Part shown: piece by piece, positions 49,407 through 59,827 of the stretch
How the letters are laid out: each line of letters begins with the position of its first letter
Position numbering within the stretch: position 1 is the stretch's first letter
Source of the DNA: Polyangiaceae bacterium
Lineage (GTDB): Bacteria > Myxococcota_A > Polyangia > Polyangiales > Polyangiaceae
Reading direction: 5' to 3'
NCBI GenBank assembly: GCA_019637265.1
Contig: JAHBVY010000011.1
Span: 1-64,000, forward strand
DNA length: 64,000 nucleotides
The notes under the pieces: model-generated
The model's input: only the letters and a program-made list of their open reading frames with translations
Databases searched by the model: none
Told to the model about the DNA's origin: nothing
Program-made: the position numbers and the translations under genes

Positions 49407-49764
49407 CCGGTCACACTAACAAATTCAACTGGCGCGCTCACGCGACATTTGCGCACGGATGACGCGCTGCGTGCAATCAGGCCCGCTGGCCGGCGTGTGC
49501 CACGCGGTGACATGCCAAACCGCTCCCTTTCGCCCCCCCTAAAGAACACGGAGATAAAGGTGAGCGGAGCGACTGCGGTGGGGAACGAGGCGGCGGGGAT
49601 GCGGGGCGATGCGAGCGCCGACAGGACGCGAGAGGGGCGTTCGGGGGGGTGTTGGGAACCCAGGGCTTTCGGGGAGGGGTTTGACGGATCGGGTTTTGGG
49701 GGTTTGGCAGCGCGCTGCGCAAGGCGTCATGGCTCGCGCGCTGCGAGGCGGTTAGCGTCGCGGG
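49407..49764. other. Non-coding region upstream of the pterin dehydratase
   Basis: 358 bp between divergent genes, with no reading frame I trust. The right part is G-rich and contains GGGTTTTGGGGGTTTGGCA (49691-49709), an exact 19-bp reverse-complement match to 63805-63823 and a member of the dispersed motif family. It may form a G-quadruplex. Promoters for both flanking genes should lie here. Confidence 0.5.
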
Positions 49765-50052
49765 ATGGACGCCGCCGAGCTCACGACTGCCCTCGAAGCG
49801 CTGCCGAGTTGGCGCCTCGAGGGAGACCGCATCCACCGTCAGTTTAGCTTCCCAGACTTCGCGCACGCGTTCCACTGGATGACCCAGGTCGCTGAGGTGG
49901 CCGAGCGCCTGAACCACCACCCGGAGTGGAAGAACGTGTACAGCCGAGTGGAAGTCACCCTGACCACCCACGATGCAGGTAGGCTGACTAGGCTCGACTT
50001 CGAGCTGGCGCGGGCGATGGACACGCTGGCGGAGGCGCTCACACCGCGATGA
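49765..50052 (+). CDS. phhB: 4a-hydroxytetrahydrobiopterin dehydratase (PCD)
   Basis: A 95-aa pterin-4a-carbinolamine dehydratase: it has the N-terminal helix and strand WRLEGDRIHRQFSF, then the active-site motif NHHPEW (His-His-Pro) and YSRVEVTLTTHD. It dehydrates the carbinolamine formed by aromatic amino acid hydroxylases; no such hydroxylase is in the window, so it may serve another pterin or molybdopterin-linked role. It overlaps the next small gene by ATGA. Confidence 0.9.
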   Translation: MDAAELTTALEALPSWRLEGDRIHRQFSFPDFAHAFHWMTQVAEVAERLNHHPEWKNVYSRVEVTLTTHDAGRLTRLDFELARAMDTLAEALTPR

Positions 50053-50321
50053 TGTACCTGTGGCTGGCGCTGCCGCTCGCGCTGTCGATCGCCATCAGCC
50101 TGCTGTCGCAGATGGAGCGCAAGCGGCTGAAGCAGGTGCCATTGCCCGAAGATTTAGGTGAATGGCGCGTCGAAGCGGGGGGCTGGGAGCAACGTGAGAT
50201 CGTGGTCACGGGCTCCCTCTTGTTCGGCGATTCGCTGGTGCTGCAGCGCCGGCGCCGTGATGAGACGGGCGCCATCTGCGAAGTGGCGCCCGAGCGGCGC
50301 CTCAGGCGTGTGTGGCGCTGA
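50049..50321 (+). CDS. Small membrane-anchored protein
   Basis: A 90-aa protein with an N-terminal hydrophobic helix (LWLALPLALSIAISLL) and a basic, β-like cytoplasmic or periplasmic remainder ending RLRRVWR. It is coupled to the PCD gene by an ATGA overlap. Family not recognised; function unknown. A REP-like GGGCCGCC...GGCCGCCC hairpin (50329-50349) follows its stop. Confidence 0.55.
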   Translation: MMYLWLALPLALSIAISLLSQMERKRLKQVPLPEDLGEWRVEAGGWEQREIVVTGSLLFGDSLVLQRRRRDETGAICEVAPERRLRRVWR

Positions 50322-50327
50322 GGACGC

Positions 50328-50350
50328 AGGGGCCGCCTCGTGGCCGCCCT
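50328..50350. repeat. REP-like hairpin after the small membrane gene
   Basis: AGGGGCCGCC...TGGCCGCCCT, a shortened relative of the hairpins near 48 kb. It starts 7 nt after the stop codon, so it probably acts as terminator of the PCD operon. Confidence 0.45.
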
Positions 50351-50399
50351 AAAGAATGACGAGCCGTGGCGCGCTCGCATGCAACGTTCGACTGACCAG

Positions 50400-50482
50400 T
50401 GGCCCCTCCCGGACTCGAACCGGGACGCCCTCACGGGCAAAGGATTTTAAATCCCCTGCGTCTGCCATTCCGCCAAGGGGCC
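50400..50482 (-). tRNA. tRNA-Leu (anticodon TAA)
   Basis: 83 nt, a type II tRNA with the long variable arm of leucine tRNAs. Acceptor GGCCCCT pairs with AGGGGCC; the D arm contains GGCGGAATGGCAGACGC; the anticodon loop is TTTAAAA (anticodon TAA, reads UUA); the T arm is CCCGGTTCGAGTCCGGG. The discriminator base is A; CCA is not encoded. Confidence 0.93.
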
Positions 50483-50800
50483 GTCCTGCGAGGCGCTCGA
50501 ACCTCGGGGGCGCGGAGTGTCGTCCACGAGGCGTGGCACGGCAAGCGCTGGCTCAATCTGCTGGCTCACTCCGGTGGCTCACCCGCTGGGCGAGCGCGAG
50601 CGAGCGCCCGAGCCCGCGAGCTTAGGCGCTGGCCTCCCTGGTGAACGCGCGTGGGGTGCGACCCTTGAGCGCAGGGCACGCCCTTGCTGAAAACGAGAAT
50701 CAGGTCCAGGATCGCCCCATCGCGCCCACGCCGCACGGTCCCCCGCGCTGAAAAGTGCCGCCAGGGTCGCCGAGCGCGCCCTACCCTCCCCTCCGCGCTC
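50483..50800. other. Leader region of feoAB
   Basis: 318 bp with no convincing gene. A Fur-box-like sequence TGAAAACGAGAATCA (50688-50702) matches the core of the consensus only partly but is symmetric (TGA...TCA) and lies about 100 bp before feoA, as expected for iron control. Confidence 0.4.
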
Positions 50801-51088
50801 ATGTCTGAAAGGCCCCAACCCAGCTCCGGGTGCTGCGCGAGCCCACCTGCGCCGTGCACCCTCGACGCGGCGCCGCGCGGCGCGCGGCTGCGGCTGGAGC
50901 GCGTCGACGGGGAGCGCGCGTTCCGGCGCCGGCTGCTCGAGCTGGGGCTCCTACCCGGCACCCTGCTCCAGGTGGTGCGCGTCGCGCCGCTCGGCGACCC
51001 GCTGGAGCTCAGCGTCCGCGGCACGCGACTCTCCATCCGCAGCGCCGAGGCGCGTCAGCTCTTGGTGACGGTGCTCGAGCCTGCGTGA
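50801..51088 (+). CDS. feoA: Ferrous iron transport protein A
   Basis: A 95-aa SH3-like protein: GARLRLERVDGERAFRRRLLELGLLPGTLLQVVRVAPLGDPLELSVRGTRLSIRSAEARQLLV is the FeoA core. The ~25-residue N-terminus is Cys/Pro-rich (CCASPPAPC). FeoA assists the FeoB permease. ATG at 50801 fits the family. It precedes feoB by 28 bp. Confidence 0.9.
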   Translation: MSERPQPSSGCCASPPAPCTLDAAPRGARLRLERVDGERAFRRRLLELGLLPGTLLQVVRVAPLGDPLELSVRGTRLSIRSAEARQLLVTVLEPA

Positions 51089-51116
51089 GGCTCCCCGACG
51101 TGGCTCCAGTTTCAAC

Positions 51117-53408
<2,292 letters not shown>

Positions 53409-53468
53409 GGCTGCGCCGCGAGGCGACGCTGTACCGCTCCCACGAACTCCGATACCTTCGCGCATGGT

Positions 53469-53573
53469 ATGCGCGAGCAGATGTCATCCGAGACACGCAA
53501 CCGTCTCCAGAAGTACCGGCTGACCACCCAGGGTCAGGCGCTCGCGTCGAGCCTCGAGAGGAAGGCGACGTAG
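53469..53573 (+). CDS. Orphan 34-aa relic of a Fic C-terminal end
   Basis: Reads MREQMSSETRNRLQKYRLTT then QGQALASSLERKAT, ending 2 nt before the Fic-like gene. YRLTxQGQALA also closes that downstream protein (EYRLTEQGQALAAAND). So it is either the scar of a deleted paralogous copy or a short coupled leader frame. Too short for confident function. Confidence 0.4.
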   Translation: MREQMSSETRNRLQKYRLTTQGQALASSLERKAT

Positions 53574-53575
53574 TC

Positions 53576-55795
53576 ATGAGCTACGCACCCCATTCCTCAC
53601 TCGACGCGCTGTCACTGGCACTAGAAGTCGCGGAGCGTGTGAGGCAGCTCAGCGCACGACCCGAGCTGGTGGACAGCCTGCGCGCGACGCACGCGGCGCA
53701 TATCCAGGCCGTCACCTGCTCCCTGGCGCTCGAAGGCAGCAAGCTGACCGAAGCGCAAGTGGCTGCGCTGCACGCGGGCGAGCAAGTATCAGCGCCGGTG
53801 GGGGACATCCTGGCGACGCGTAACGCGCTCGCGGCGTATGGTCGCCTGCCTCATTGGGTTGAACGACACGAGGGCGACCTCATGACCGCTCACCGCCTGA
53901 TGATGACGGGCTTGGCGCGGAACGCCGGGCGCTATCGAGGGTTCGACGTGACGCACTTCGAAGTGACCCGCGTCGCCGACTCGGTGCCTCTCCCGGGCCA
54001 AGTCCCGCGGCTGATGAAGGAGCTCTTCGCGTGGCTCGGCTCGACGCACCATCATCCGTTGATCACCAGCTCCGTCTTCCACTACCAGCTCGTGAGCACC
54101 CGTCCTTTCGATGGCGGTAACGAACGCCTGGGGCGGCTCTGGCAAACGGCGCTCTTGGCGCGCTACAGCGAGCTGTTCCACTGGCTACCGCTCGAGAGCG
54201 TCGTGTATCGACACCGCCTCGACTATCTCCGGACCCTCAAGGCCAGCACGGAGACCGCAGATGCGCTCCCCTTCGTCGGCTTCATGCTGTCGTGCATCGA
54301 TGAGGCGCTGCGGGAGGTGCCGAACCTCGCTGCGGCGCCCGTCGCGTCGAAGGGCAGCCCGCCTGTCCTCGAACCTACCCCGGAGGTCTCCCAGGCGCCC
54401 ACCCCGGTCGTCGGGGTCTCCTCGAGCGCTGACGCGACGCCCCATCTCGTCCGTGGTTCTGACGTCGCGGCCAGCGCGCTAGCAGACGCGGAGCACGCCG
54501 CGCCGAAGGCGCCGACGGAGCCCAAGCCACCAGTAGTTGGCCTAGCGAACGTTTCAGAGGCGAAGGTCTCCACACAGGGTGAAGCGCGTGGTGAAGCGCC
54601 GCGCGCACCCCGTCAGCCCCCGTCAGCTTCCGAAGGCTGGACGCCTCCGTTCTCCTTCACCCAGGATCTCGCGCTGAAGCTCGAGGGACTCACGGCGCGT
54701 GTCACCCAGCTCGAGCATCAGCCTGCGAACGCCGATGCCACGCGGCTCTGGTATGAGATGTATGTTCGGGCTCTGGCTGGGACCCTCAACCTGGCGGGGA
54801 ACCCACTGCCCCACACTGAGCTCGACCGACTCCTCTCCGGCGATACGTTTCGTGCCCCCAAGAAACAGCTCTTGGAGGCGCGGAACGCGACCCTTGCCCA
54901 TGGCTCGCTCGATGGGTGGGAAGGAGGCAGGGAGCTCGATCTTCTGAGCGCGCACGGGGTGTTGATGGCGAAGCTCGCTGAGGCGCCCGGGCGCTACCGA
55001 ACATCGCCTTTCAACGTCCTTCGCGGTGAGGAGGTGGCGTACGCGGCGCCGCCCGCGGATGAGGTGCCTCACTTGATGGGACAGCTCTTCACCTGGTTGC
55101 GGCGCTGCGAGTATCACCCACTGATAGCGAGCTCACTCTTTCACTACGAGGTGCTCCGTATCCTGCCGTTCAACGATGGCAACGGACGCATCGCACGCCT
55201 GTGGCAACGGCTGCTACTCGTGAGGTGGCGAGAACCTTTCAGCTGGCTGCCTGTCGACGGCGTGATTCATCAGCGCCGGGGCGACTACTTCGGCTCCTTG
55301 CAAGCGAGCATCCAAGCCTCGGACGCTGCCCCCTTCGTGCGGTTCATGGTGTCCTGCGTGGCTGACGCGCTGCATGAAGTGCAGGTCGTCGCGCGCCCGG
55401 TGCCACTGAAAGTCAGACGCAAGCCCACTACGCGCGTACCGGTGTTGACCCAAGCGAGCAGGCCGAGCGGGCCGAGCAGACCGACGAGCTGGAGGCCTCC
55501 TCCGAAGCCGAGCAGACCGAGCAAAGCAGCGCGACGCGACCCAAAGGAGATTCGCCCGACGACCGTTCGACTGACGGCGCTACTGCGACAGGGTGCGAAG
55601 ACCCGCGCGGAGCTCGGGATGCTGCTCAGGGAAGACGGCGCGGATCCTTCGTTCTACATGCGCTACATCTACCCAGCCCTCTCCCAAGGGTACATCAAGG
55701 CGTCCGGGCGTCACGGGCAACACAACAAGGAATATCGACTGACCGAACAAGGCCAGGCGCTCGCGGCTGCCAACGACGGGCAGGAGGAGCGATGA
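53576..55795 (+). CDS. Tandem Fic-domain protein, both domains lacking the catalytic His
   Basis: A 739-aa protein. Fic unit 1 has an inhibitory-helix motif SLALEG (49-54) and a core RPFDGGNER (176-184). Unit 2 has a degenerate TLNLAG (403-408) and a core LPFNDGNGR (530-538). The canonical core is HPFxDGNGR; His is replaced by Arg and by Leu, and unit 1 also loses the second Gly. FHYQLVS / FHYEVLR and RLWQxxLL flank both, so the units are paralogous. They are joined by a ~100-residue Pro/Ala linker. The C-terminus (about 655-739) looks like a winged helix (TRAELGMLLREDG ... EYRLTEQGQALA). Fic proteins AMPylate with that His; activity is unlikely. Confidence 0.8.
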   Translation: MSYAPHSSLDALSLALEVAERVRQLSARPELVDSLRATHAAHIQAVTCSLALEGSKLTEAQVAALHAGEQVSAPVGDILATRNALAAYGRLPHWVERHEGDLMTAHRLMMTGLARNAGRYRGFDVTHFEVTRVADSVPLPGQVPRLMKELFAWLGSTHHHPLITSSVFHYQLVSTRPFDGGNERLGRLWQTALLARYSELFHWLPLESVVYRHRLDYLRTLKASTETADALPFVGFMLSCIDEALREVPNLAAAPVASKGSPPVLEPTPEVSQAPTPVVGVSSSADATPHLVRGSDVAASALADAEHAAPKAPTEPKPPVVGLANVSEAKVSTQGEARGEAPRAPRQPPSASEGWTPPFSFTQDLALKLEGLTARVTQLEHQPANADATRLWYEMYVRALAGTLNLAGNPLPHTELDRLLSGDTFRAPKKQLLEARNATLAHGSLDGWEGGRELDLLSAHGVLMAKLAEAPGRYRTSPFNVLRGEEVAYAAPPADEVPHLMGQLFTWLRRCEYHPLIASSLFHYEVLRILPFNDGNGRIARLWQRLLLVRWREPFSWLPVDGVIHQRRGDYFGSLQASIQASDAAPFVRFMVSCVADALHEVQVVARPVPLKVRRKPTTRVPVLTQASRPSGPSRPTSWRPPPKPSRPSKAARRDPKEIRPTTVRLTALLRQGAKTRAELGMLLREDGADPSFYMRYIYPALSQGYIKASGRHGQHNKEYRLTEQGQALAAANDGQEER

Positions 55796-55848
55796 TGGCG
55801 GGCGCTGGATGCGCAGCCCTTCAGCATCGGACATCAGCCGGGGGGTCG

Positions 55849-56271
55849 TCAAGTCTGACCGTCAAGCTGACTTCTCAGGTGCTCGTACTTCTGGAGGAGG
55901 TTGCCGTAGATGTCGTGATCGACAGCGAACTTGTCGATGTGGTCGATCACGTAAGCGATGAGCTCCATGGCGCAGTCGTGAGCCAACACGAACTCCTGTT
56001 CTTGCCGGCGGAAGCTGATGACATCGAGGATGCAGGCGACGAAGTGGTCGTCGCCTGTGGCGTCGTCGCTCTTCATGTAGTTGAACGCTGACTGCAGGTA
56101 GAACGCGAAAGCGCGTGGTCCCATCCACATGAGATCTTCTTGATAGTAGGCGCTGTTGTCTCGGAACAGGGCCTCACCCTCATCGATGGACTTGTTCAGG
56201 AAATGATCCCTGGCGACGATCTCGTCCAATGAGCCATGCACATTGATCTCGCCTTCAGTTGGAACACTCAT
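55849..56271 (-). CDS. Hypothetical acidic helical protein, 140 aa
   Basis: A soluble, mostly helical protein: acidic start, ALFRDNSAYYQEDLMWMGPRAFAFYLQSAFNYMKSDDATGDDHFVACILDVISFRRQEQEF, and a helical end. No motif I can name; it may belong to one of the small uncharacterised families with an YxxDxxxMG-x-A-x-xYY pattern. ATG start. It converges with the Fic-like gene, 53 bp apart. An interaction or immunity role is pure speculation. Confidence 0.6.
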   Translation of the reverse strand: MSVPTEGEINVHGSLDEIVARDHFLNKSIDEGEALFRDNSAYYQEDLMWMGPRAFAFYLQSAFNYMKSDDATGDDHFVACILDVISFRRQEQEFVLAHDCAMELIAYVIDHIDKFAVDHDIYGNLLQKYEHLRSQLDGQT

Positions 56272-56663
56272 GCTTGAATCCCCTCACGTCGCCGGTGGGC
56301 TCGCGCGCCTCGCCAGCATTGCTCGAGGGTCGGAGTCAGCTGGGGACCCCGAGAGCAAGCGACGCGCCACGCGCCGCCGAGGGGAGCTGGCTTGCTCGGC
56401 GCAGGGCTGGACGCGTCGCTGATCGGTCACGAGGCTCATCATCTGACCCTCACCTTGCCGCGCCTCCGCGACATCCGCCCGAAGGCCTGCACCCGCGCGC
56501 TCCGCCACACCACCGCCGGCACCCCGTGAACGGTAGATTTATCAATGATTACGAGTAGTTGCACGTTCAAAGAGCATCGCCTGCGGGGCGCCGCGAGCAG
56601 CGGCTCAGAGCCGAAACGTCGCGCCGCGGCGATGGGGCCGGCGTTGAGGTAGGGTGGCGCGCC
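56272..56663. other. Non-coding region between the hypothetical gene and coaBC
   Basis: 392 bp with no convincing gene. It contains a short AT-rich patch around 56535-56560 (ATTTATCAATGATTACGAG) that could be the coaBC promoter. Nothing else stands out. Confidence 0.35.
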
Positions 56664-57932
56664 ATGAGCCATGAGAGCGCCTCACCTCGTCAGTCAGCGG
56701 CGGAGAAGTACTTGCCGGCGCGCGGGAAGCGGGTCGCGCTGTGCGTGACGGGTAGCGTCGCTGCTTACAAGGCGGCGCTGCTCGCGCGCCTGCTGGTGCG
56801 CGCGGGCGCCGAGGTGCAGGTGGTGCAGAGCCGCTCGTCGCGGGAGTTCGTCGGGCCCGCCACCTTCGCGGGGATCACGGGGCGTCCCCCGCTCTGCGAG
56901 CTGTTCGACGCCGACACTGGGGGCGAGCTGCACGTGGAGCTGGCAGCGGAGAGCGACGCCGTGGTGGTGATGCCAGCCACCGCCGACTGTTTGGCGCGCC
57001 TCGCGACGGGGCGCGCCGATGATTTAGTCACTGCGACTGTCTTGTGTGCGACCGGTCAGGTGATCGTCGCGCCGGCGATGCACCCGAGCATGTGGAGCCA
57101 CCCGGCGACGCAACGCAACGTGCGGCAGCTCACGGAGGACGGCCGGGTGACGTGGGTGGGCCCGGTGAGCGGTGAGGTGGCGTCGGGTGATTTCGGCGAG
57201 GGGCGGATGGCGGAGCCGGAGGCGGTGTACGGCGCCATCATTCGACAGCTGTCGCTCGACGCCTGGCAGGGGCGGCGGCTCCTGATCAGCGCCGGGCCCA
57301 CGGTGGAGGACGTGGATCCGGTGCGCTTCATCAGCAACCGCTCCACGGGGAAGATGGGGTTCGCGCTCGCGGAGCGCGCGGCGGCGCGCGGCGCCGAGGT
57401 GACGCTCGTCGCGGGGCCCACGGAGCTGCCCACGCCGTTCGACGTCACGCGGGTGGACGTGCGGAGCGCGCTCGAGATGCAAGCGGCGCTCTCGGAGGCG
57501 GCGGGCCCAGCGCTCTCGGGCACGGACGCCCTCATCATGTGCGCGGCGGTCGGCGACTACCGGCTCGAGCAAGCGCACGCGACGAAGCTCACCCGAGGCG
57601 GCGAGGGCCTGACGCTGGAGCTCAAGGAGAACCCGGACATCATCCGCGCCCTCGCCAGCGAGCGCGGCGGCAAGCGTCCGGTGCTGGTGGCGTTCGCGGT
57701 GGAGACGGAGGAGACGGAGCTGGTGCTCCGCGCGCGGCGCAAGCTGGAGAGGAAGGGCGTCGACCTCGTGGTCGCGAACCTGGCGCGCGACAGCTTCGGG
57801 CGCGAGCACAACGTCGCGGTGCTGGTGAGCGAAGCGAGCCACACCGCGCTGCCCGAGCTCCCGAAGCCCGCCGTCGCCGACCACGTCCTCGATTGGGTGC
57901 TCGCGCGCCTCGTCGGTTCTGCCGTCGCTTGA
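56664..57932 (+). CDS. coaBC: CoaBC bifunctional enzyme with altered CoaC residues
   Basis: A 422-aa protein. The CoaC half keeps the flavin fold and the catalytic His (LHVEL, His90) but reads APAMHPSMW (His140) where the family has PxMNxxMW, and VASGDFGEGRM (Ser174) where it has ACGxxGxGRM. So Asn and the active-site Cys of the decarboxylase are both changed. The CoaB half has RFISNRSTGKMG, ALIMCAAVGDYRL, KLTRGG and KENPDI, and looks normal. It joins 4'-phosphopantothenate to Cys (CoaB) and decarboxylates it (CoaC) in CoA synthesis. ATG at 56664 chosen on the family N-terminus. Confidence 0.9.
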   Translation: MSHESASPRQSAAEKYLPARGKRVALCVTGSVAAYKAALLARLLVRAGAEVQVVQSRSSREFVGPATFAGITGRPPLCELFDADTGGELHVELAAESDAVVVMPATADCLARLATGRADDLVTATVLCATGQVIVAPAMHPSMWSHPATQRNVRQLTEDGRVTWVGPVSGEVASGDFGEGRMAEPEAVYGAIIRQLSLDAWQGRRLLISAGPTVEDVDPVRFISNRSTGKMGFALAERAAARGAEVTLVAGPTELPTPFDVTRVDVRSALEMQAALSEAAGPALSGTDALIMCAAVGDYRLEQAHATKLTRGGEGLTLELKENPDIIRALASERGGKRPVLVAFAVETEETELVLRARRKLERKGVDLVVANLARDSFGREHNVAVLVSEASHTALPELPKPAVADHVLDWVLARLVGSAVA

Positions 57933-58067
57933 CCCTGCTAGGGATCCGCGGAACCCTCCAGAGCGCTTCGCGGTGACGCGCGCCGCTTGAGAGCGTTCGT
58001 TCGTCGCAGCTCGCCGTCACACACAAGCGCCTCGCTCCCCTCACCCTCCGCCTGATCTCCTGAGCTG

Positions 58068-58736
58068 ATGCCCCTCGTTGCTCTCGTCGTGCTGGTGGTC
58101 GGCGCCAGCCACGCTTACTTCCTGCGGCTCGACTTCGCGGGCAGCGCCACCATGTACCTCGGCATCGGGCTGCCTTACCTGCTGCTCGGCTCGCTCACGC
58201 TGCATCACCTCTGGTCCGAGGGCACTTTGTCAGAGCGCCTGACGCCGCGCTGGGGCGACGTGGGGCTCGGCGGGCTGCTGGGGCTGGGGCTGGTGGGCGC
58301 CTCGTGGGTGGTGCGCGAGCAGCTGCTGCCAGCGACGGCGATGGAGCGGGTGTGGGTGCTGCGGCTCTTCGCGCAGATTGGGGACTCGAAGGTCATTCAG
58401 TCGAGCCTCACGCTGACGCTGCTGCTCTTCAGCGTGGCCCTGCTGGAGGAGCTGGTGTGGCGCGGGCTGGTGCTGGGGCAGCTCGAGCAGCGGTTCGGCC
58501 TGCGCCGCGGGTGGATCCTCACCGCGCTGCTCTACGCGGCCTCACTCTTACCCGCGATGTGGGCCACGCGCGTGGAGCCCGTCGGCCTGAACCCGCTCTT
58601 GCCCCTGGCCGCCCTGGGCTGTGGCCTGGTGTGGAGCTTCACGGCGGCGCGCTTGGGGCGCCTGCCGCCCGTGCTGATCAGCCACGCCGTGTTCACCTAC
58701 TTCGCGGGCGTCGTGTTCCGCGTGCCGGGCAGCTGA
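58068..58736 (+). CDS. CPBP-family intramembrane metalloprotease
   Basis: A 222-aa membrane protein with about six hydrophobic helices. The glutamate motif is EELVWRG (Glu127, Glu128, Arg132) and a later HxxxF is HAVFTYF near the C-terminus. This is the Abi/CPBP fold, which cleaves membrane peptides or prenylated proteins. Stands alone between coaBC and the tRNA/YebC region. Confidence 0.8.
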   Translation: MPLVALVVLVVGASHAYFLRLDFAGSATMYLGIGLPYLLLGSLTLHHLWSEGTLSERLTPRWGDVGLGGLLGLGLVGASWVVREQLLPATAMERVWVLRLFAQIGDSKVIQSSLTLTLLLFSVALLEELVWRGLVLGQLEQRFGLRRGWILTALLYAASLLPAMWATRVEPVGLNPLLPLAALGCGLVWSFTAARLGRLPPVLISHAVFTYFAGVVFRVPGS

Positions 58737-58771
58737 GCGCCCGACCCCGGGCCAAACGTCAGCCTGGCGAA

Positions 58772-59524
58772 TCAATCGCCGGAGAGGCGCGCTAGCTCTT
58801 CGTCGGAGACGTCGAAGTCCGCGAACACGTTCTGCACGTCGTCGTGGTCGTCGAGCGCCTCGAACAGGTTGAGCGCCACCTCGGCGTCCCGCCCGGTGAG
58901 CGGCTTCTTGTTCTTGGGCACGTACACGAGGCTCGACTCGCGCACCGGGAGCTTCGCGTTCTCCAGCGCCGTGCTCACTTTGTCGAGGTCAGTCACCGGG
59001 GTGTACACCACCCAGGCGTCCCCCTCGTCGCGGTAGTCCTCGGCGCCGGCGTTGACCACGAGCTCCATCAGCTCGTCCTCCGTCACCGGCTCACGCTCGA
59101 TCACGATGGAGCCCAGGTGATCGAAGGCCCAGCCAGCGGTGCCCGACTGCCCCATCTGCCCGTTGTGACGCTCGAACACCTTGCGGAGCTCCGGCGCGGT
59201 GCGGTTCCGGTTGTCCGTCGCGCCCTCCACCAGGAACAGCGTGCCGCCGGGGCCGGTGCCCTCGTACAGCACCTCTTCATAGATGGCGCCCTCGATCTCC
59301 CCGGTGCCGCGGTTGATCGCGCGCTGGATACCGTCAGCTGGCACACCTTGCGACTTCGCCGCGAGGATGGCCTTGCGCAGCCTCGGGTTGCCGCTCTCGT
59401 CGCCGCCGCCGATCCGCGCGGCGATGGCGATCTCTCGGTTGAGCTTGGTGAAGAGCTTGCCGCGCGCCGCGTCCTTCGCGCCCTTCTTCCGCTTGATTGT
59501 GGCCCACTTGGAATGGCCGCTCAT
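58772..59524 (-). CDS. yebC: YebC/PmpR family protein
   Basis: A 250-aa protein with all three YebC domains: MSGHSKWATIKRKKGAKDAARGK (start), IYEEVLYEGTGPGGTLFLVEGATDNRNRTAPELRKVFERHNGQMG and the acidic C-terminal domain (LFEALDDHDDVQNVFADFD). YebC proteins act as transcription or translation factors, recently linked to resolving ribosome stalling on polyproline, which fits the Pro-rich coding of this window and the efp gene. ATG start. Confidence 0.95.
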   Translation of the reverse strand: MSGHSKWATIKRKKGAKDAARGKLFTKLNREIAIAARIGGGDESGNPRLRKAILAAKSQGVPADGIQRAINRGTGEIEGAIYEEVLYEGTGPGGTLFLVEGATDNRNRTAPELRKVFERHNGQMGQSGTAGWAFDHLGSIVIEREPVTEDELMELVVNAGAEDYRDEGDAWVVYTPVTDLDKVSTALENAKLPVRESSLVYVPKNKKPLTGRDAEVALNLFEALDDHDDVQNVFADFDVSDEELARLSGD

Positions 59525-59622
59525 GAAACCTCACGTGCTGATCGCAGCCACGCGAGAGGGCGCGGCCGCTTCGGGGCGGACGATACCCAACCCAGGCGGC
59601 CCATGGGAAGCCAAGGCCGCTC

Positions 59623-59671
59623 GAAAACCCAACCGGCTCGAAACCCAGCCGACCCGAAACCCAGCCGGCCA
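59623..59671. repeat. Short tandem repeat, GAAACCCAGCCG type
   Basis: Three 16-17-bp units (59623-59639, 59640-59655, 59656-59671) based on GAAACCCAGCCGRCC, upstream of yebC on the opposite side of its start. Non-coding. Confidence 0.4.
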
Positions 59672-59743
59672 GTCGAACGTGAGGGCGGCTCGACCGCCCG
59701 TGCTGTTACTCGAGCGACGCCCGCTCGAGCGGCGCCCAGTCAG

Positions 59744-59827
59744 TGCGAAGGGGGGGACTCGAACCCCCACGAGAGTTACCCCACTAGCACCTCAAGCTAG
59801 CGCGTCTGCCAATTCCGCCACCTTCGC
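59744..59827 (-). tRNA. tRNA-Leu (anticodon GAG)
   Basis: 84 nt, type II. Acceptor GCGAAGG / CCTTCGC; D arm GGCGGAATTGGCAGACGC; anticodon stem CTAGC / GCTAG around loop TTGAGGT (anticodon GAG); variable arm GGGGTAACTCTC; T arm GGGGGTTCGAGTCCCCC. Discriminator A, no encoded CCA. Confidence 0.93.

Noticed and set aside
48711-49847. 378-codon plus-strand frame
   Set aside because: Antisense to the VWA gene and then intergenic; no recognisable domain.
50483-50800. Open frames upstream of feoA
   Set aside because: Frames on both strands are Arg/Ser-rich shadows; none has a domain or a good ribosome binding site.
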